Made by a program: the position numbers and the translations under genes
Shown: positions 1-9,145 of the stretch, in pieces
How positions within the stretch are numbered: position 1 is the first letter of the stretch
Layout: the number at the start of each line of letters is the position of its first letter
From: FW021-bin31 sp964647485
GTDB taxonomy: Bacteria; Bacteroidota; Bacteroidia; Chitinophagales; Chitinophagaceae
DNA length: 64,000 nt
Direction of reading: 5' to 3'
Assembly (NCBI GenBank): GCA_964647485.1
Contig: CAZYHV010000007.1
Coordinates: 71,013-135,012, forward strand
The notes under the pieces: model-generated
What the model was told of the DNA's origin: nothing
What the model saw: the letters and a program-made list of their open reading frames with translations, nothing else
Database searches by the model: none

Positions 1-8
1 ATTACAAA

Positions 9-515
9 ATGATACAAGTAGGTATTATTATGGGAAGCGACAGCGATTTACCGGTCATGAAACCGGCTGCTGAAGTATTAGAGGAATTAGGGATAGAATA
101 TGAGTTAACGGTGGTCTCTGCTCACCGTACTCCGGAACGAATGTTTGAGTATGCTAAAACAGCCAAAGAAAGAGGTCTTCAGGTGATCCTTGCCGGTGCG
201 GGGGGAGCAGCTCATTTACCCGGAATGGTGGCCTCTCTAACGACTTTGCCGGTAATAGGTGTCCCTGTGAAATCTTCCAATTCTATCGATGGGTGGGATT
301 CTGTTTTGTCCATCCTTCAAATGCCGAATGGAATTCCTGTGGCTACGGTTGCTTTAAATGCGGCAAAAAATGCAGGACTCTTAGCTGCTAGAATGATTGG
401 TATCTCAAATGAAAAGGTAAGCAAAAATATGGCTGCTTTTCAGGAAGGATTGAAAGAACGAGTTGAAAAAAAGATAGAAATTGTCAAGAAGGACTATAAA
501 AATACTTTTGATTAG
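9..515 (+). CDS. purE: N5-carboxyaminoimidazole ribonucleotide mutase
   Basis: Class I PurE, the cytosolic mutase that converts N5-CAIR to CAIR in de novo purine synthesis. The 168-residue length is normal for the family. The phosphate/substrate loop MGSDSD is at residues 8-13, the SAHRTPE motif with the catalytic His follows at about residues 37-43, and the AGAGGAAHLPGM glycine-rich segment at about 62-73. It lies at the window edge, so a purK partner, if present, would be upstream and out of view. A strong inverted repeat follows the stop codon, so it appears to be the last gene of its unit. Confidence 0.97.
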   Translation: MIQVGIIMGSDSDLPVMKPAAEVLEELGIEYELTVVSAHRTPERMFEYAKTAKERGLQVILAGAGGAAHLPGMVASLTTLPVIGVPVKSSNSIDGWDSVLSILQMPNGIPVATVALNAAKNAGLLAARMIGISNEKVSKNMAAFQEGLKERVEKKIEIVKKDYKNTFD

Positions 516-535
516 AATGCGGATATACAACGATG

Positions 536-580
536 AAGGAATGAAGTAACTTTCTTCACCAATACTTCATTCCTTTCATT
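536..580 (+). terminator. Stem-loop terminator after purE
   Basis: A perfect 13-bp inverted repeat (AAGGAATGAAGTA at 536-548 and its complement at 563-575) with a 14-nt loop lies 21 bp after the purE stop, followed by a T-rich stretch. It fits an intrinsic terminator. Confidence 0.7.
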
Positions 581-606
581 TATTTAGGGCTGCTTCCGAC
601 TAATGT

Positions 607-882
607 TTAACCCGCATTATTCATGGGATTAGTTTTTTTGTAGCTACAAGGTGGTATATTGAGTATAATCGAAATGCATCGAACTCCACCGCAGTAGTAG
701 CCTACTGCAAGGAGTTTGTAACGGGGGCTGTTGAGCTTGCTGAAACATAGATGCAAAAAGATAATTTCAAACCATTCCTCAAATTTGGGAAACAATCGAA
801 ACATGAAAAAAAGTTTACCAATCCATTGATTTTAAACGATTTGTAGAGTTGTTTCAAAAAAGTGGTGAATAATGCGGGTTAA
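607..882. mobile_element. 276-bp TTAA-flanked mini-transposon (MITE-like), copy 1
   Basis: Both ends form a perfect 17-bp inverted repeat, TTAACCCGCATTATTCA at 607-623 and its complement at 866-882. Read as a TTAA target duplication plus a 13-bp terminal repeat, this suits IS1380-type transposition. The interior holds no transposase. It has a 7-bp hairpin (GCAGTAG-TAGC-CTACTGC). A second copy lies at 63468-63742 with most of the sequence conserved. A degenerate version of the same end (3 mismatches in 17) sits at the stop codon of the IS1380-type remnant at 39078-39094, which suggests a non-autonomous derivative mobilised by such an element. Confidence 0.8.
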
Positions 883-950
883 TTTCCTTTACCTACTTTT
901 TACTAACAAAACGTGTTATTGAGCAAGCCTTATCTAATGATGTTGTTTTG

Positions 951-2693
951 CTAGCCCAATAGAGATTTCAGATGACCAATATTACTTTTTACAATGTCTA
1001 AAACTTCATCTGTTTTTCCATCTACCAATAGCCGCGTTATAGATTTTGTGAAACCTTTGACCTGGTCAAAATCAACATGAGGAGGCATAGCTAAAGCATC
1101 CGGATCGGTATAAACATTTACTAACACCGGTCCATCAGTAGCAAGTGCTTCTTTCATTGTATCTTCTACTTCCTCCGGATCTTCAATCTTGAACGTGCTA
1201 AACCCCATGGGTTTTGCTACCTCGTCAAAAGGCGGATTGACCATATCGGTTTGCCAATCTTCGTATCCGGCAACTTCCATTTCCAGTTTGACCATCCCTA
1301 GAACTCGATTGTTAAAAACGATAATTTTAATCGGCAGTTTGTATTGTGCAATGGTCATCAGATCTCCAAAAAGCATCGAAATTCCTCCATCCCCACTGAA
1401 GGTAATCACTTGTCTGTCAGGATAACTAAGTGAAGCACCAATGGCCATCGGCATAGCATCTGCCATGGAACCATGATTAAAAGAACCCGTAAGATATCTA
1501 TTCCTCTTTCCTTTAAGAAAACGTGCCGCCCAGACAGCACTCATGCCCGTATCTACCGTGAAAATAGCATCGTCATCTGCTAATTCATCAATCGTATAGG
1601 CGATGTATTCCGGATGAATTTCTTTTTCTTCACCTTTATTTTTTACATAGGTCATCAAATCATCTTCCGTTTTTTTAAATTTTTCCCGGTTGACTTTTAA
1701 AAATTGATCTTCTGATTTTTCTTCGATCTGTGGAAGAAGAGCAGTAAGGGTATCTTTAATGTCTCCCGCTAATCCTAAGTCTACCTTGGCACGCCGACCT
1801 AATCGTTGGGGTTGTATATCTATTTGTACTATTGTATTGTCACAGGGAAGAAATTCAGAATAAGGGAAATCGGTCCCCAAAAGAACCAGTACCTCAGATT
1901 CTTTCATTGCTTCGTAGCCCGATTTATGACCTAATAATCCGTTCATTCCTGCTTTAAAGGGATTGTCGTCTGTCTCAAAAAATATTTTTCCTCTGAAGGA
2001 ATAAGTAATGGGAGCTTTTAATTTTTTGGCTAATGACAATACTTCTTCCTTTGCATAACGACATCCATGTCCGCAGTAAAGGGTTACTTTCTTCTTTTTG
2101 TTCAATAGATCTGCCAAACGTTGAAGATCATCATCGGTGGGGCGATAAATTGCCCTGGGTCGGTAATTTTTTAAAGAAGTAGGTATTTCCGCTATCTTGG
2201 CCGAGGCAACATCTCCCGGTAATCCAACAACAGCTACCCCTCTGTCTTGAGTAGCATGTTGAATAGCAGTCTGCATGATATGTCCAAATTGTTTTGCCGT
2301 ACTTGCAGTATAAACGTATTTACTGCAGTCGTCAAAGAGCTTCATGGGGTTGGTCTCCTGGAAATTATCTTGACCTAATTTATCGGTAGTGATCGTGCTG
2401 GCAATAGCTATTACAGGATTCCCTGCTCGATTGGCGTCATATAATCCATTGACTAAATGAACATGTCCGGGACCACTACTTCCCATGCAACAGCCAATGC
2501 CATCTAATTCGGCATCCATGGAAGCTGCATAAGCGCCGGTCTCTTCATGACGAACGTGTATCCATTGTAGTCTGCCATCTCGTCGTATGGCGTCATTAAC
2601 CGGGTTTAAACTATCGCCGGTAACAGCATATACTCTTTTTACTCCGGCATCTACAAGCATTTTTACAAGTAAATCGGAAACATTTTTAGGCAT
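951..2693 (-). CDS. poxB: Pyruvate oxidase/dehydrogenase (ubiquinone-type), ThDP-dependent, PoxB family
   Basis: ThDP-dependent enzyme of 580 residues, colinear with E. coli PoxB from memory, which decarboxylates pyruvate to acetate and CO2 and passes electrons to quinone through FAD. Glu50 in the VRHEE motif would activate the thiazolium. The ThDP/Mg motif GDGG is at 434-437, followed by the usual IIVFNN segment. The C-terminal residues 545-580 resemble the PoxB membrane-association region rather than acetolactate synthase, which is encoded separately at 52377-54164. It stands alone on the minus strand between a mini-transposon and the efflux operon, with a 113-bp upstream gap. Cofactor and acceptor are inferred from the family. 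Confidence 0.9.
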   Translation of the reverse strand: MPKNVSDLLVKMLVDAGVKRVYAVTGDSLNPVNDAIRRDGRLQWIHVRHEETGAYAASMDAELDGIGCCMGSSGPGHVHLVNGLYDANRAGNPVIAIASTITTDKLGQDNFQETNPMKLFDDCSKYVYTASTAKQFGHIMQTAIQHATQDRGVAVVGLPGDVASAKIAEIPTSLKNYRPRAIYRPTDDDLQRLADLLNKKKKVTLYCGHGCRYAKEEVLSLAKKLKAPITYSFRGKIFFETDDNPFKAGMNGLLGHKSGYEAMKESEVLVLLGTDFPYSEFLPCDNTIVQIDIQPQRLGRRAKVDLGLAGDIKDTLTALLPQIEEKSEDQFLKVNREKFKKTEDDLMTYVKNKGEEKEIHPEYIAYTIDELADDDAIFTVDTGMSAVWAARFLKGKRNRYLTGSFNHGSMADAMPMAIGASLSYPDRQVITFSGDGGISMLFGDLMTIAQYKLPIKIIVFNNRVLGMVKLEMEVAGYEDWQTDMVNPPFDEVAKPMGFSTFKIEDPEEVEDTMKEALATDGPVLVNVYTDPDALAMPPHVDFDQVKGFTKSITRLLVDGKTDEVLDIVKSNIGHLKSLLG

Positions 2694-2806
2694 AAAAAAC
2701 TATTTTAATAAAGTAAAGAATTGCATTTCTACCCTACAAGGTAAGAAAAAGCCCAGGAAAAAAGTTATTGCTTATTAGGTTTTATTAAGGCATTAACAAT
2801 AGTTGT

Positions 2807-5800
2807 TTAGTCATCCTCCTCTTCTTGTTTTAATTTTGGAGGAATGAGTTTGTACATGACCGGTGTGACTATCCTTGAAAGGAGGGTAGAGCTGATCAGC
2901 CCTCCAATCATGACTATGGCGAGGGGAGAAATAAGCGGATTGCTGGATAAGGCAATAGGAATTAATCCTCCAATGGCGGTCATTGTCGTCAGAATAATGG
3001 GCAAAAAGCGAGCTTCTCCTGCTTTTTCTATGGCTTCTATTAAAGGCATTCCCTGTTCTCTTAATTCATTGGTAAAATCGACTTGTAAAATCGTGTTTTT
3101 TACTTCGATACCGGCCAGTGCTACCAGACCAATTGTGGCCACAAAAGAAAGCGTGTTACCTGTTATCAGAAGCGCTAAAACAGCGCCTACTATGCCTAGA
3201 GGGATAACAGAAAGAACAATAAAGGTACTCTTGAAGGTACCAAATTGCAATAATAAAACTGCGATGAATAAAAAGCCGGCTACCAATATGATTTTGGTGA
3301 AACCTTGAAAAGACTCTTCTCGACCTTGTAACTGACCACCCATTTCAAAATGATAGCCGGCAGGAAGCTGCACCTTTTGCATCTTGTCTATCACTCTTTG
3401 AGTTACTTTGTCAACGGAAAACCCCTGTTTGACAAAGGAAGTAACCGAAACAGTACGTACTTTGTTCAAGTGTTTGATACGTACAGGGGAATTTTTTAGT
3501 TGTAAAGTTGCGAATTGCTTTATAGGATAAGCTGCTCCATCCATATTATTGACATAAATGGAATTGAAAACATTCAAATCAGGATAAGAGGAATGAGCTG
3601 TCTTTAATAAAATAGTGAAATCCTTGTCTTCTTTTTCCGGATCGGTAAAAGTACCTACCGGTAATCCCGCAATGGCTGCCCGAACAGTTCTGCTGATATT
3701 GATAGAGGGAATACCCAAGGACTTTGCTTTTGCATGATTGATCTTGACTTGAATATCGGATTTTAAATTCTTTACCGGATTATTGACATAGATGGTTCCA
3801 TCAGTTTCATTTAATAGTTGATCTACTTCTCCTGCCAGTCTTCTTAAAGTATCTAAATTTTCTCCTTTTAATTTTATTTCTATTGGAGAGACAATTGCAT
3901 TTCCTTGTTGGAAGTCTTTTACTTCGACTTTGGCACCATTGAATGGCGTCCATTTCTCTCGTAAACTATCGATGATTTTCTTCTTCTCTTTGGTTTTAAC
4001 GTTGGGCTGTAGTTGCACAAAGATTTCTCCGAAATCACTATGTTCGTTTTCTTGTAACACATTGTAATATACCTGAGGATTTCCTTTTCCTACATTGGAG
4101 GTATAGTATTTTACGGAAGGTATTTCTCCGAGTTGTCGCTCTATCTTATGCATGATGGAGTCCGTGTAATGAATGTTGGACTGTAAGGGAGCATGAACAT
4201 CAATCAGGAATTGAGGTTTTTCTGAAGGAGGAAATAAGCTGGTGCCAATGACACGAATGAGAAATAAAGCTCCGGCAAAGATAAGTCCTGCTATGACTAG
4301 TGTTTTTCCCGGATGTTTTAAACCTTTATCTAAAAGAGGAGCATAGGTCTTGTGAATCCCTCTTTGAAGGTACTGAAGGAAAATATTTCCATGTTCATTT
4401 TCTTGAGGTTTAAGGAGTTTACTCGAGAAGAAAGGAACAATAGTCAAAGCAACCAGCATGGAACCAAAAATGGTAGAAATAATGGCTACCGGAAGACTTC
4501 TAATAAAATCTCCTGCTTCTTCCGGCATAAATAATAAGGGCATGAAAGCGATCATAAGGGTTGCCGTACATCCCAAAACGGCTTTCGTAATTTGTCCGGT
4601 AGCTTTTTTAGTTGCTGCTAATCGGGTATGTCCTTCCCGCATCCATCTTTCTATATTTTCAACGACGACAATACTATCATCGACCAGTAGCCCCAGCGCT
4701 ACAACAAAACCGACAATACTCAGTTGATTTAAATTGAAACCAAAAAGATTTAATAAAATAATACCGATACTCAGAGATAAAGGAATGGCTAGCATCACCA
4801 CCAGTGAGGCCCGATTCCCTAAAGGCAAAAGCGTGAGGAGTACCAGAAAAATAGCAATCAGAAAGTCTTCTCCCAATTCACTTAAGCGATTGCTTACGTT
4901 ATTGGCCTGATCAAATGGAACAACGAGCCGGATATCATCAGGTAAGGTTTCCTTGAATTTTTGAATAACAGGCAAATAATTTGTTTGTATTTCAGATATG
5001 TTTTGTCCTTTTTTCATAGCCGCGACAACACTCACAGAACGATTCCCATTAAGTCTGATGATATGCTTTGGGGTATCAAAACTGAAATATACATGGGCAA
5101 TATCTTTTAATTGGAGATTTCCATTTTTGGTGCCGGCAATAATCATATCTTTAATCTGTTGGAGCGAATGAAAATCCGTATTTGTTTTGACGTTAAAGGC
5201 TTTCCCATTTTCGTTAACAACGCCTCCTGGAATGGTGGTAAAATTGCTTTTTACAGCATTAGCAACCGCATTTAATGGGATTTTCAGATGAGCCATTTTT
5301 CCTAGATCTAAATCTACACGCACAATAGCATCCGGTAATCCTTGTATTTCCACATCTTTTAGTCCCCCTACCTTTTCCAGCTCATCCTGTAAGTCGGTTG
5401 CATATTTCCGTAATTTATCTTTGGGGGCATTATCAGATACCAGCTCCATTTGAAGGATATTGACATTTGAAGGGTCAAATCCTTGTACTTGAAGGGATTG
5501 GATGCCTTCGGGTAAGTCTCTTTTGATGTTATTTACGGTACGGGATAATTCTTGGAGTTTGTCATTTACATTGCTATTATAGTCAAATTCTACAACCAGT
5601 ACCGCCAAGCTATTACTGATATTTGTAGTAATCCTTTTGATGCTTTCCATGGCATAGATCTTCTTTTCCAATGGTTTAACCACCAGTTGCTCCATGTCTT
5701 TGGGGCTGGTGCCCGGATAAACCACTGAAACAGAGTAGCTGGGCGCGTTAATACTTGGATCTTCAGAGCGAGGCATGTTTAGAATATTGGTAATCCCTAA

Positions 5801-5875
5801 TGCCGCAATCATCAATACGATGACCAAGGTGAAGCGGTAATTTTTTATAGCATAATTTGTGAATTTATTTTTCAT
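2807..5875 (-). CDS. RND efflux pump inner-membrane transporter (AcrB/HAE1-like)
   Basis: Proton-driven RND transporter of 1022 residues, the inner-membrane part of a tripartite efflux pump. It has the usual first transmembrane helix (residues 15-33), a large periplasmic loop, then the TM4 proton-relay segment GLLVDDSIVVVENIE with adjacent Asp399-Asp400. A second half repeats this layout with its own transmembrane bundle at about 870-1010. Asp-Asp in TM4 is typical of the drug-exporting HAE1/HAE3 branch rather than CusA-type metal pumps. Its ATG overlaps the stop of the adaptor gene by 4 bp, so the two are translationally coupled. Substrate cannot be read from sequence. Confidence 0.93.
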   Translation of the reverse strand: MKNKFTNYAIKNYRFTLVIVLMIAALGITNILNMPRSEDPSINAPSYSVSVVYPGTSPKDMEQLVVKPLEKKIYAMESIKRITTNISNSLAVLVVEFDYNSNVNDKLQELSRTVNNIKRDLPEGIQSLQVQGFDPSNVNILQMELVSDNAPKDKLRKYATDLQDELEKVGGLKDVEIQGLPDAIVRVDLDLGKMAHLKIPLNAVANAVKSNFTTIPGGVVNENGKAFNVKTNTDFHSLQQIKDMIIAGTKNGNLQLKDIAHVYFSFDTPKHIIRLNGNRSVSVVAAMKKGQNISEIQTNYLPVIQKFKETLPDDIRLVVPFDQANNVSNRLSELGEDFLIAIFLVLLTLLPLGNRASLVVMLAIPLSLSIGIILLNLFGFNLNQLSIVGFVVALGLLVDDSIVVVENIERWMREGHTRLAATKKATGQITKAVLGCTATLMIAFMPLLFMPEEAGDFIRSLPVAIISTIFGSMLVALTIVPFFSSKLLKPQENEHGNIFLQYLQRGIHKTYAPLLDKGLKHPGKTLVIAGLIFAGALFLIRVIGTSLFPPSEKPQFLIDVHAPLQSNIHYTDSIMHKIERQLGEIPSVKYYTSNVGKGNPQVYYNVLQENEHSDFGEIFVQLQPNVKTKEKKKIIDSLREKWTPFNGAKVEVKDFQQGNAIVSPIEIKLKGENLDTLRRLAGEVDQLLNETDGTIYVNNPVKNLKSDIQVKINHAKAKSLGIPSINISRTVRAAIAGLPVGTFTDPEKEDKDFTILLKTAHSSYPDLNVFNSIYVNNMDGAAYPIKQFATLQLKNSPVRIKHLNKVRTVSVTSFVKQGFSVDKVTQRVIDKMQKVQLPAGYHFEMGGQLQGREESFQGFTKIILVAGFLFIAVLLLQFGTFKSTFIVLSVIPLGIVGAVLALLITGNTLSFVATIGLVALAGIEVKNTILQVDFTNELREQGMPLIEAIEKAGEARFLPIILTTMTAIGGLIPIALSSNPLISPLAIVMIGGLISSTLLSRIVTPVMYKLIPPKLKQEEEDD

Positions 5876-6930
5876 CTCTCGGTAGTTTTAATGGTGGCAC
5901 CGTCTTTTAAATAAGCGCTTCCGGAAATGATGATATATTTTTCGCCTTTTAACCCTTTTTTTATCAAAACTCCATTTGATGTGATTTTTGCAATCGTTAC
6001 TTTTACTTTTTGTGCCTTTTTTTTGTCGTTGGTGACAAATACATATCCACTATGTCCTTCGCCATCCAATAAGGCATCATAAGGGATTAACCATCCTTTG
6101 TTTGTTGTAGAAGGGTAAAGGGTAGCTTTCCCGAAAAGACCTGAAGCCGGATGGACTTTCTGACTTTGATTGATGAGGATATCGAGGGTGAAAGAACCCG
6201 TCTTAGGATCTACATTTTTGCTCTTTTTTTGGACTGTTCCTTTGATTTTAATACCGGGAGCAGCATCGGTGGTTATTTTAGCAGAATCCCCGGTTTGGAT
6301 AGTCGCCCATTGATAATCACTGACCCCTGTTTTAAAAATCCACCCTTTGTTGGATTCACTATTTACCAGAAATACAGGCTTCCCCGCCGGAACCATTTGT
6401 CCTTCTTTCATATATTTTTCGAGTACAATACCATTGTGACGGGCTATAATTTGAGAATGTTTATTATTAAAATTTGCCGCTTCCATACGCTGTTTAGCTA
6501 AATTGAGTGCTGTTTTGGCATTCTGTTTTTGTTCTAAAGTAGCCACACTGTCCAGATAGAGCCGTGTTGCTCTTTTATAGTCTCTTTTGGCCTTTTTTAA
6601 GGCTAAAGTAGCCTGTTGTGCAGCTGCATTGATTTCTTTTCCGTAAACGGTAGCTAAGAGTTGTCCTTTTTTGAAAGTTTCTCCTTCGCTCACAAAGATC
6701 TTATTGATGATTCCTCCATTCTTAAACGAAAGTGGAGTTTCATTATTGGTAGTGAAATATCCTGAGGTGGTAAATACTTCAGATAAAGAATCTGTTGTCA
6801 GTGCCATGAGTTTTACAGGGATGGTATCCTGCGGATGACTCTCTTGTTTTGATTGGTTAGAATGACAAGCACTTAATATCAGCATTCCCCAAAATAAAAC
6901 TACTCCTATTTTGTATTTCATACGTTTCAT
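5872..6930 (-). CDS. RND efflux membrane-fusion (adaptor) lipoprotein
   Basis: HlyD/AcrA-like periplasmic adaptor of 352 residues joining the RND pump to the outer-membrane channel. The N-terminus is a lipoprotein signal with lipobox LSAC (Cys22). A biotinyl-lipoyl-like half (about residues 60-95, with the GETFKKGQLLATV strand) precedes an alpha-helical hairpin (about 100-150) and a second lipoyl half, then beta-barrel and membrane-proximal domains. It is the third gene of tetR-tolC-MFP-RND, 3 bp after tolC and overlapping the pump gene by 4 bp. Confidence 0.93.
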   Translation of the reverse strand: MKRMKYKIGVVLFWGMLILSACHSNQSKQESHPQDTIPVKLMALTTDSLSEVFTTSGYFTTNNETPLSFKNGGIINKIFVSEGETFKKGQLLATVYGKEINAAAQQATLALKKAKRDYKRATRLYLDSVATLEQKQNAKTALNLAKQRMEAANFNNKHSQIIARHNGIVLEKYMKEGQMVPAGKPVFLVNSESNKGWIFKTGVSDYQWATIQTGDSAKITTDAAPGIKIKGTVQKKSKNVDPKTGSFTLDILINQSQKVHPASGLFGKATLYPSTTNKGWLIPYDALLDGEGHSGYVFVTNDKKKAQKVKVTIAKITSNGVLIKKGLKGEKYIIISGSAYLKDGATIKTTER

Positions 6931-6933
6931 TTT

Positions 6934-8298
6934 TTATTTTAATTTATAGGAAGCGGTTGCTCTTTCTAATTTAGCTTGAGCTTCCAATACTTTGTATTTG
7001 TTTATACTTACTGCCATTTTTGCTTTTGTCAATTGATTTCTTGCGTCAATAGTTTCTAGATAGGTATTGGCGCCTTCTTTGTATCCCCGGTAGATCAGTC
7101 GATGGTATGTTTTTGCTGATTCTAATTGTTTTTTAGAAGAAAGAAAATTCTGATAAGCAGCTTTTAATCTGTTTTGTGCAACGTGGCCTTTGAGTTTTAA
7201 TTGCTGCTCAGCCTTATCAATTTTCAATTGATTATTTTTAATGGATAAATAGGAACTTTTTATTTTGTTTTTATTCTGCATTCCCTCAAATAGGGGAATT
7301 TTTAATTGTACTCCGACCATAAAATATCTGGATTGGTTATTGAATTTCCAGTTTTCTGCCTGAGAACCTAAATCCAGAAATCCATTTAGAGTAGGGTAGT
7401 AGATGGATTTTTTCATTTGATAATAATCCTTTGAAATGTTTTTTGCCTGTTGGAGGGCTTTGAGCTCTTCTCTTCCTGCTATATTTACCTTCTTTTGGAG
7501 GGATTGTAGCACGTGTTGCACTTTCTTGTGAGCTTGAGCGGGGGTATCGATGGCCAACTCTTGATTTCGATTTAAGAGGAAATTGAAATATCGTTTCGCA
7601 TTATCCGACTTTTGTATAGCTGTTGTAATTTTAGCTTCTACAGCTTCGATTTCACTCTGTGATCTTAGAATATAAGCGGGAATTCCCTTTCCATTTTCTA
7701 ACAAACTTTTATTCATTCGTTTATTTTCTTTGGCTAGGTTCAGAGCTGATCGATAGACGTTGATTGCTTCCAGGGCTTGAAGATATTGGTAATAGGCCGT
7801 TTTTACTTTTTCGATTAAGTTTCTTTTATAAATAGTGATTTCATATTGACTCAGCTGCACTTGTTTTGTTTTGATAGTCTTGTTGTATTTCAACTGCGTA
7901 TTAATGATAGGGACTTCCGTATGTATTTTAAAATCGTAAAAATTTTGAGGTAAAAAATTGATATTTTGATTCTCTAATTGTGGAAATTGATGGGATTGGG
8001 TCAATTGGTTTAAGGTAGTATAAACGCCATTCAGCATGTCTCCAATAGGAAGAGAAATGTCCCTTCCCCCGTTGGCGGTGGTGTAATCTGCCTGTATTCC
8101 CACACTTGGATAAAAGAGTCCTTTTGCTGTCTTTAAAGCATATACTGCTTGTTGTAAGGAAATGTTTTTTTGCTGTAAGACGATATTATTTTCTAGTGCA
8201 CTATCTACGTAAGTGGATAGCATATCTTGAGAAAACCCTGTTAAGGAAAGAGTTAAAAAACTAACCGAGAGGAGTGTTATTTTCTTTAATATTAACAT
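6934..8298 (-). CDS. TolC-family outer-membrane efflux channel
   Basis: Outer-membrane factor of 454 residues with a Sec signal peptide (cleavage expected near residue 23, after GFSQ) and two repeated, mostly helical coiled-coil halves separated by short strand segments, as in TolC. It should form the exit duct for the adaptor and RND pump encoded just downstream. It starts 2 bp after the tetR stop codon, and its start codon lies inside a 15-bp palindrome identical in half-sites to that in the tetR promoter, so it may also be controlled locally. Confidence 0.92.
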   Translation of the reverse strand: MLILKKITLLSVSFLTLSLTGFSQDMLSTYVDSALENNIVLQQKNISLQQAVYALKTAKGLFYPSVGIQADYTTANGGRDISLPIGDMLNGVYTTLNQLTQSHQFPQLENQNINFLPQNFYDFKIHTEVPIINTQLKYNKTIKTKQVQLSQYEITIYKRNLIEKVKTAYYQYLQALEAINVYRSALNLAKENKRMNKSLLENGKGIPAYILRSQSEIEAVEAKITTAIQKSDNAKRYFNFLLNRNQELAIDTPAQAHKKVQHVLQSLQKKVNIAGREELKALQQAKNISKDYYQMKKSIYYPTLNGFLDLGSQAENWKFNNQSRYFMVGVQLKIPLFEGMQNKNKIKSSYLSIKNNQLKIDKAEQQLKLKGHVAQNRLKAAYQNFLSSKKQLESAKTYHRLIYRGYKEGANTYLETIDARNQLTKAKMAVSINKYKVLEAQAKLERATASYKLK

Positions 8299-8305
8299 TG
8301 TTAAT
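8291..8305. promoter_or_regulatory. Internal TetR-type operator at the tetR/tolC junction
   Basis: Perfect palindrome ATTAACA-N-TGTTAAT, with the same half-sites as the site at 8973-8987. It covers the last codons of tetR and the start codon of tolC. This could act as an internal operator or roadblock; binding is inferred from the match alone. Confidence 0.6.
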
Positions 8306-8957
8306 TACCTTTATAGTTTTTCAGGATATCGGCATATAGATTAAAACTGCTTTGGATAATTTGAGAAGTATCTATTTCTTCTTTAATGGTTTTATTTGCA
8401 ATAAGTCCCAATTGTCCGTTGTTTTTTAAAGTGCACAATCCATGTAGATTGGACCAGACCAATAAGGCTAATATTTTCGCATTGGCATCTTTAAAATAAC
8501 CATTTTGGATACAGTCTTCTACCGTATTAATTAATGATTGAAAGGCCTGTTTCCCTTCGTCCCATTCACTGTTTTCACAATCTGAATTATTGTTTTGGAG
8601 GTGCTTTAATGATTCTCTTATGATAAACATTAATTCATAATACCCGGGGTTGTCTATGGCAAAATCTAAATAGCATCTTCCCATGGCTTTAAGCCTTTCA
8701 TAAGGGTCTTCTACCAGGTGCAGGGTTTCGAACTGTTTGTTTAATAATTTAAAGCCTTCCTGGTGTAATGCGTATATGATCTCTGCTTTGTCTTTGTAAT
8801 ATAAATAGATGGTGGTCGGGCTAATATCAATTGCAGAGGCTATTTTTCGAATAGAAGTAGCCTGGTAGCCCCGGTTTAAAAAAAGTTTTTTTGCCGCCTC
8901 GAGAATCTGTGCTCTGGATATATCTTTTCCTTTGGTTTTTGTGTTCCTTCTTGCCAT
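8301..8957 (-). CDS. TetR/AcrR-family transcriptional repressor
   Basis: TetR-family regulator of 218 residues. The N-terminal helix-turn-helix is at about residues 30-60 (IRKIASAIDISPTTIYLYYKDK), and the divergent all-helical C-terminal part would bind an inducer. It is the first gene of the efflux operon it probably represses. The promoter shows a 15-bp palindrome exactly between the -33 and -7 boxes. The -7 box is so close to the ATG that the transcript would be nearly leaderless. Confidence 0.92.
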   Translation of the reverse strand: MARRNTKTKGKDISRAQILEAAKKLFLNRGYQATSIRKIASAIDISPTTIYLYYKDKAEIIYALHQEGFKLLNKQFETLHLVEDPYERLKAMGRCYLDFAIDNPGYYELMFIIRESLKHLQNNNSDCENSEWDEGKQAFQSLINTVEDCIQNGYFKDANAKILALLVWSNLHGLCTLKNNGQLGLIANKTIKEEIDTSQIIQSSFNLYADILKNYKGN

Positions 8958-8964
8958 GATAATG

Positions 8965-8995
8965 CAAAGGTAATTAACACTGTTAATATTTCAAA
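8965..8995 (-). promoter_or_regulatory. Promoter of the tetR-efflux operon with embedded operator
   Basis: On the minus strand, -33 TTTG (8995-8992), a 19-bp spacer and -7 TACCTTTG (8972-8965) match the Bacteroidota vegetative promoter. The palindrome ATTAACA-C-TGTTAAT at 8973-8987 fills the spacer right up to the -7 box, so a bound repressor would block polymerase directly. Confidence 0.75.
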
Positions 8996-9061
8996 AAAAG
9001 TTCAAAATATTTTTAATAAAAAGTGGAGGAGAAGCACTTTTTAATCCATCTATTGAACTAC

Positions 9062-9125
9062 TTCCGATTAGAAAAGAAAAATTCCCGTTTTCGCAAATCG
9101 GAAATTGAAGGAATGAATAGTTTTG
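9062..9125 (+). promoter_or_regulatory. Putative promoter region of the FTR1 gene
   Basis: A -7-like box TAGTTTTG (9118-9125) lies 20 bp before the start codon, but no well-spaced TTTG -33 box is seen. Upstream an inverted repeat, TTCCGATT (9062-9069) and AATCGGAA (9096-9103), could be a regulator site. The absence of a good -33 box would fit regulation. Confidence 0.4.
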
Positions 9126-9145
9126 CATGATTCTAAAATTTAGAG

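Noticed and set aside
607..804. Minus-strand 65-codon frame
   Set aside because: It lies wholly in the mini-transposon, uses its inverted end as a stop, and has no recognisable protein features.
2844..3308. Plus-strand 154-codon frame
   Set aside because: Antisense to the RND pump gene, which has strong family motifs; composition shows it is a shadow.
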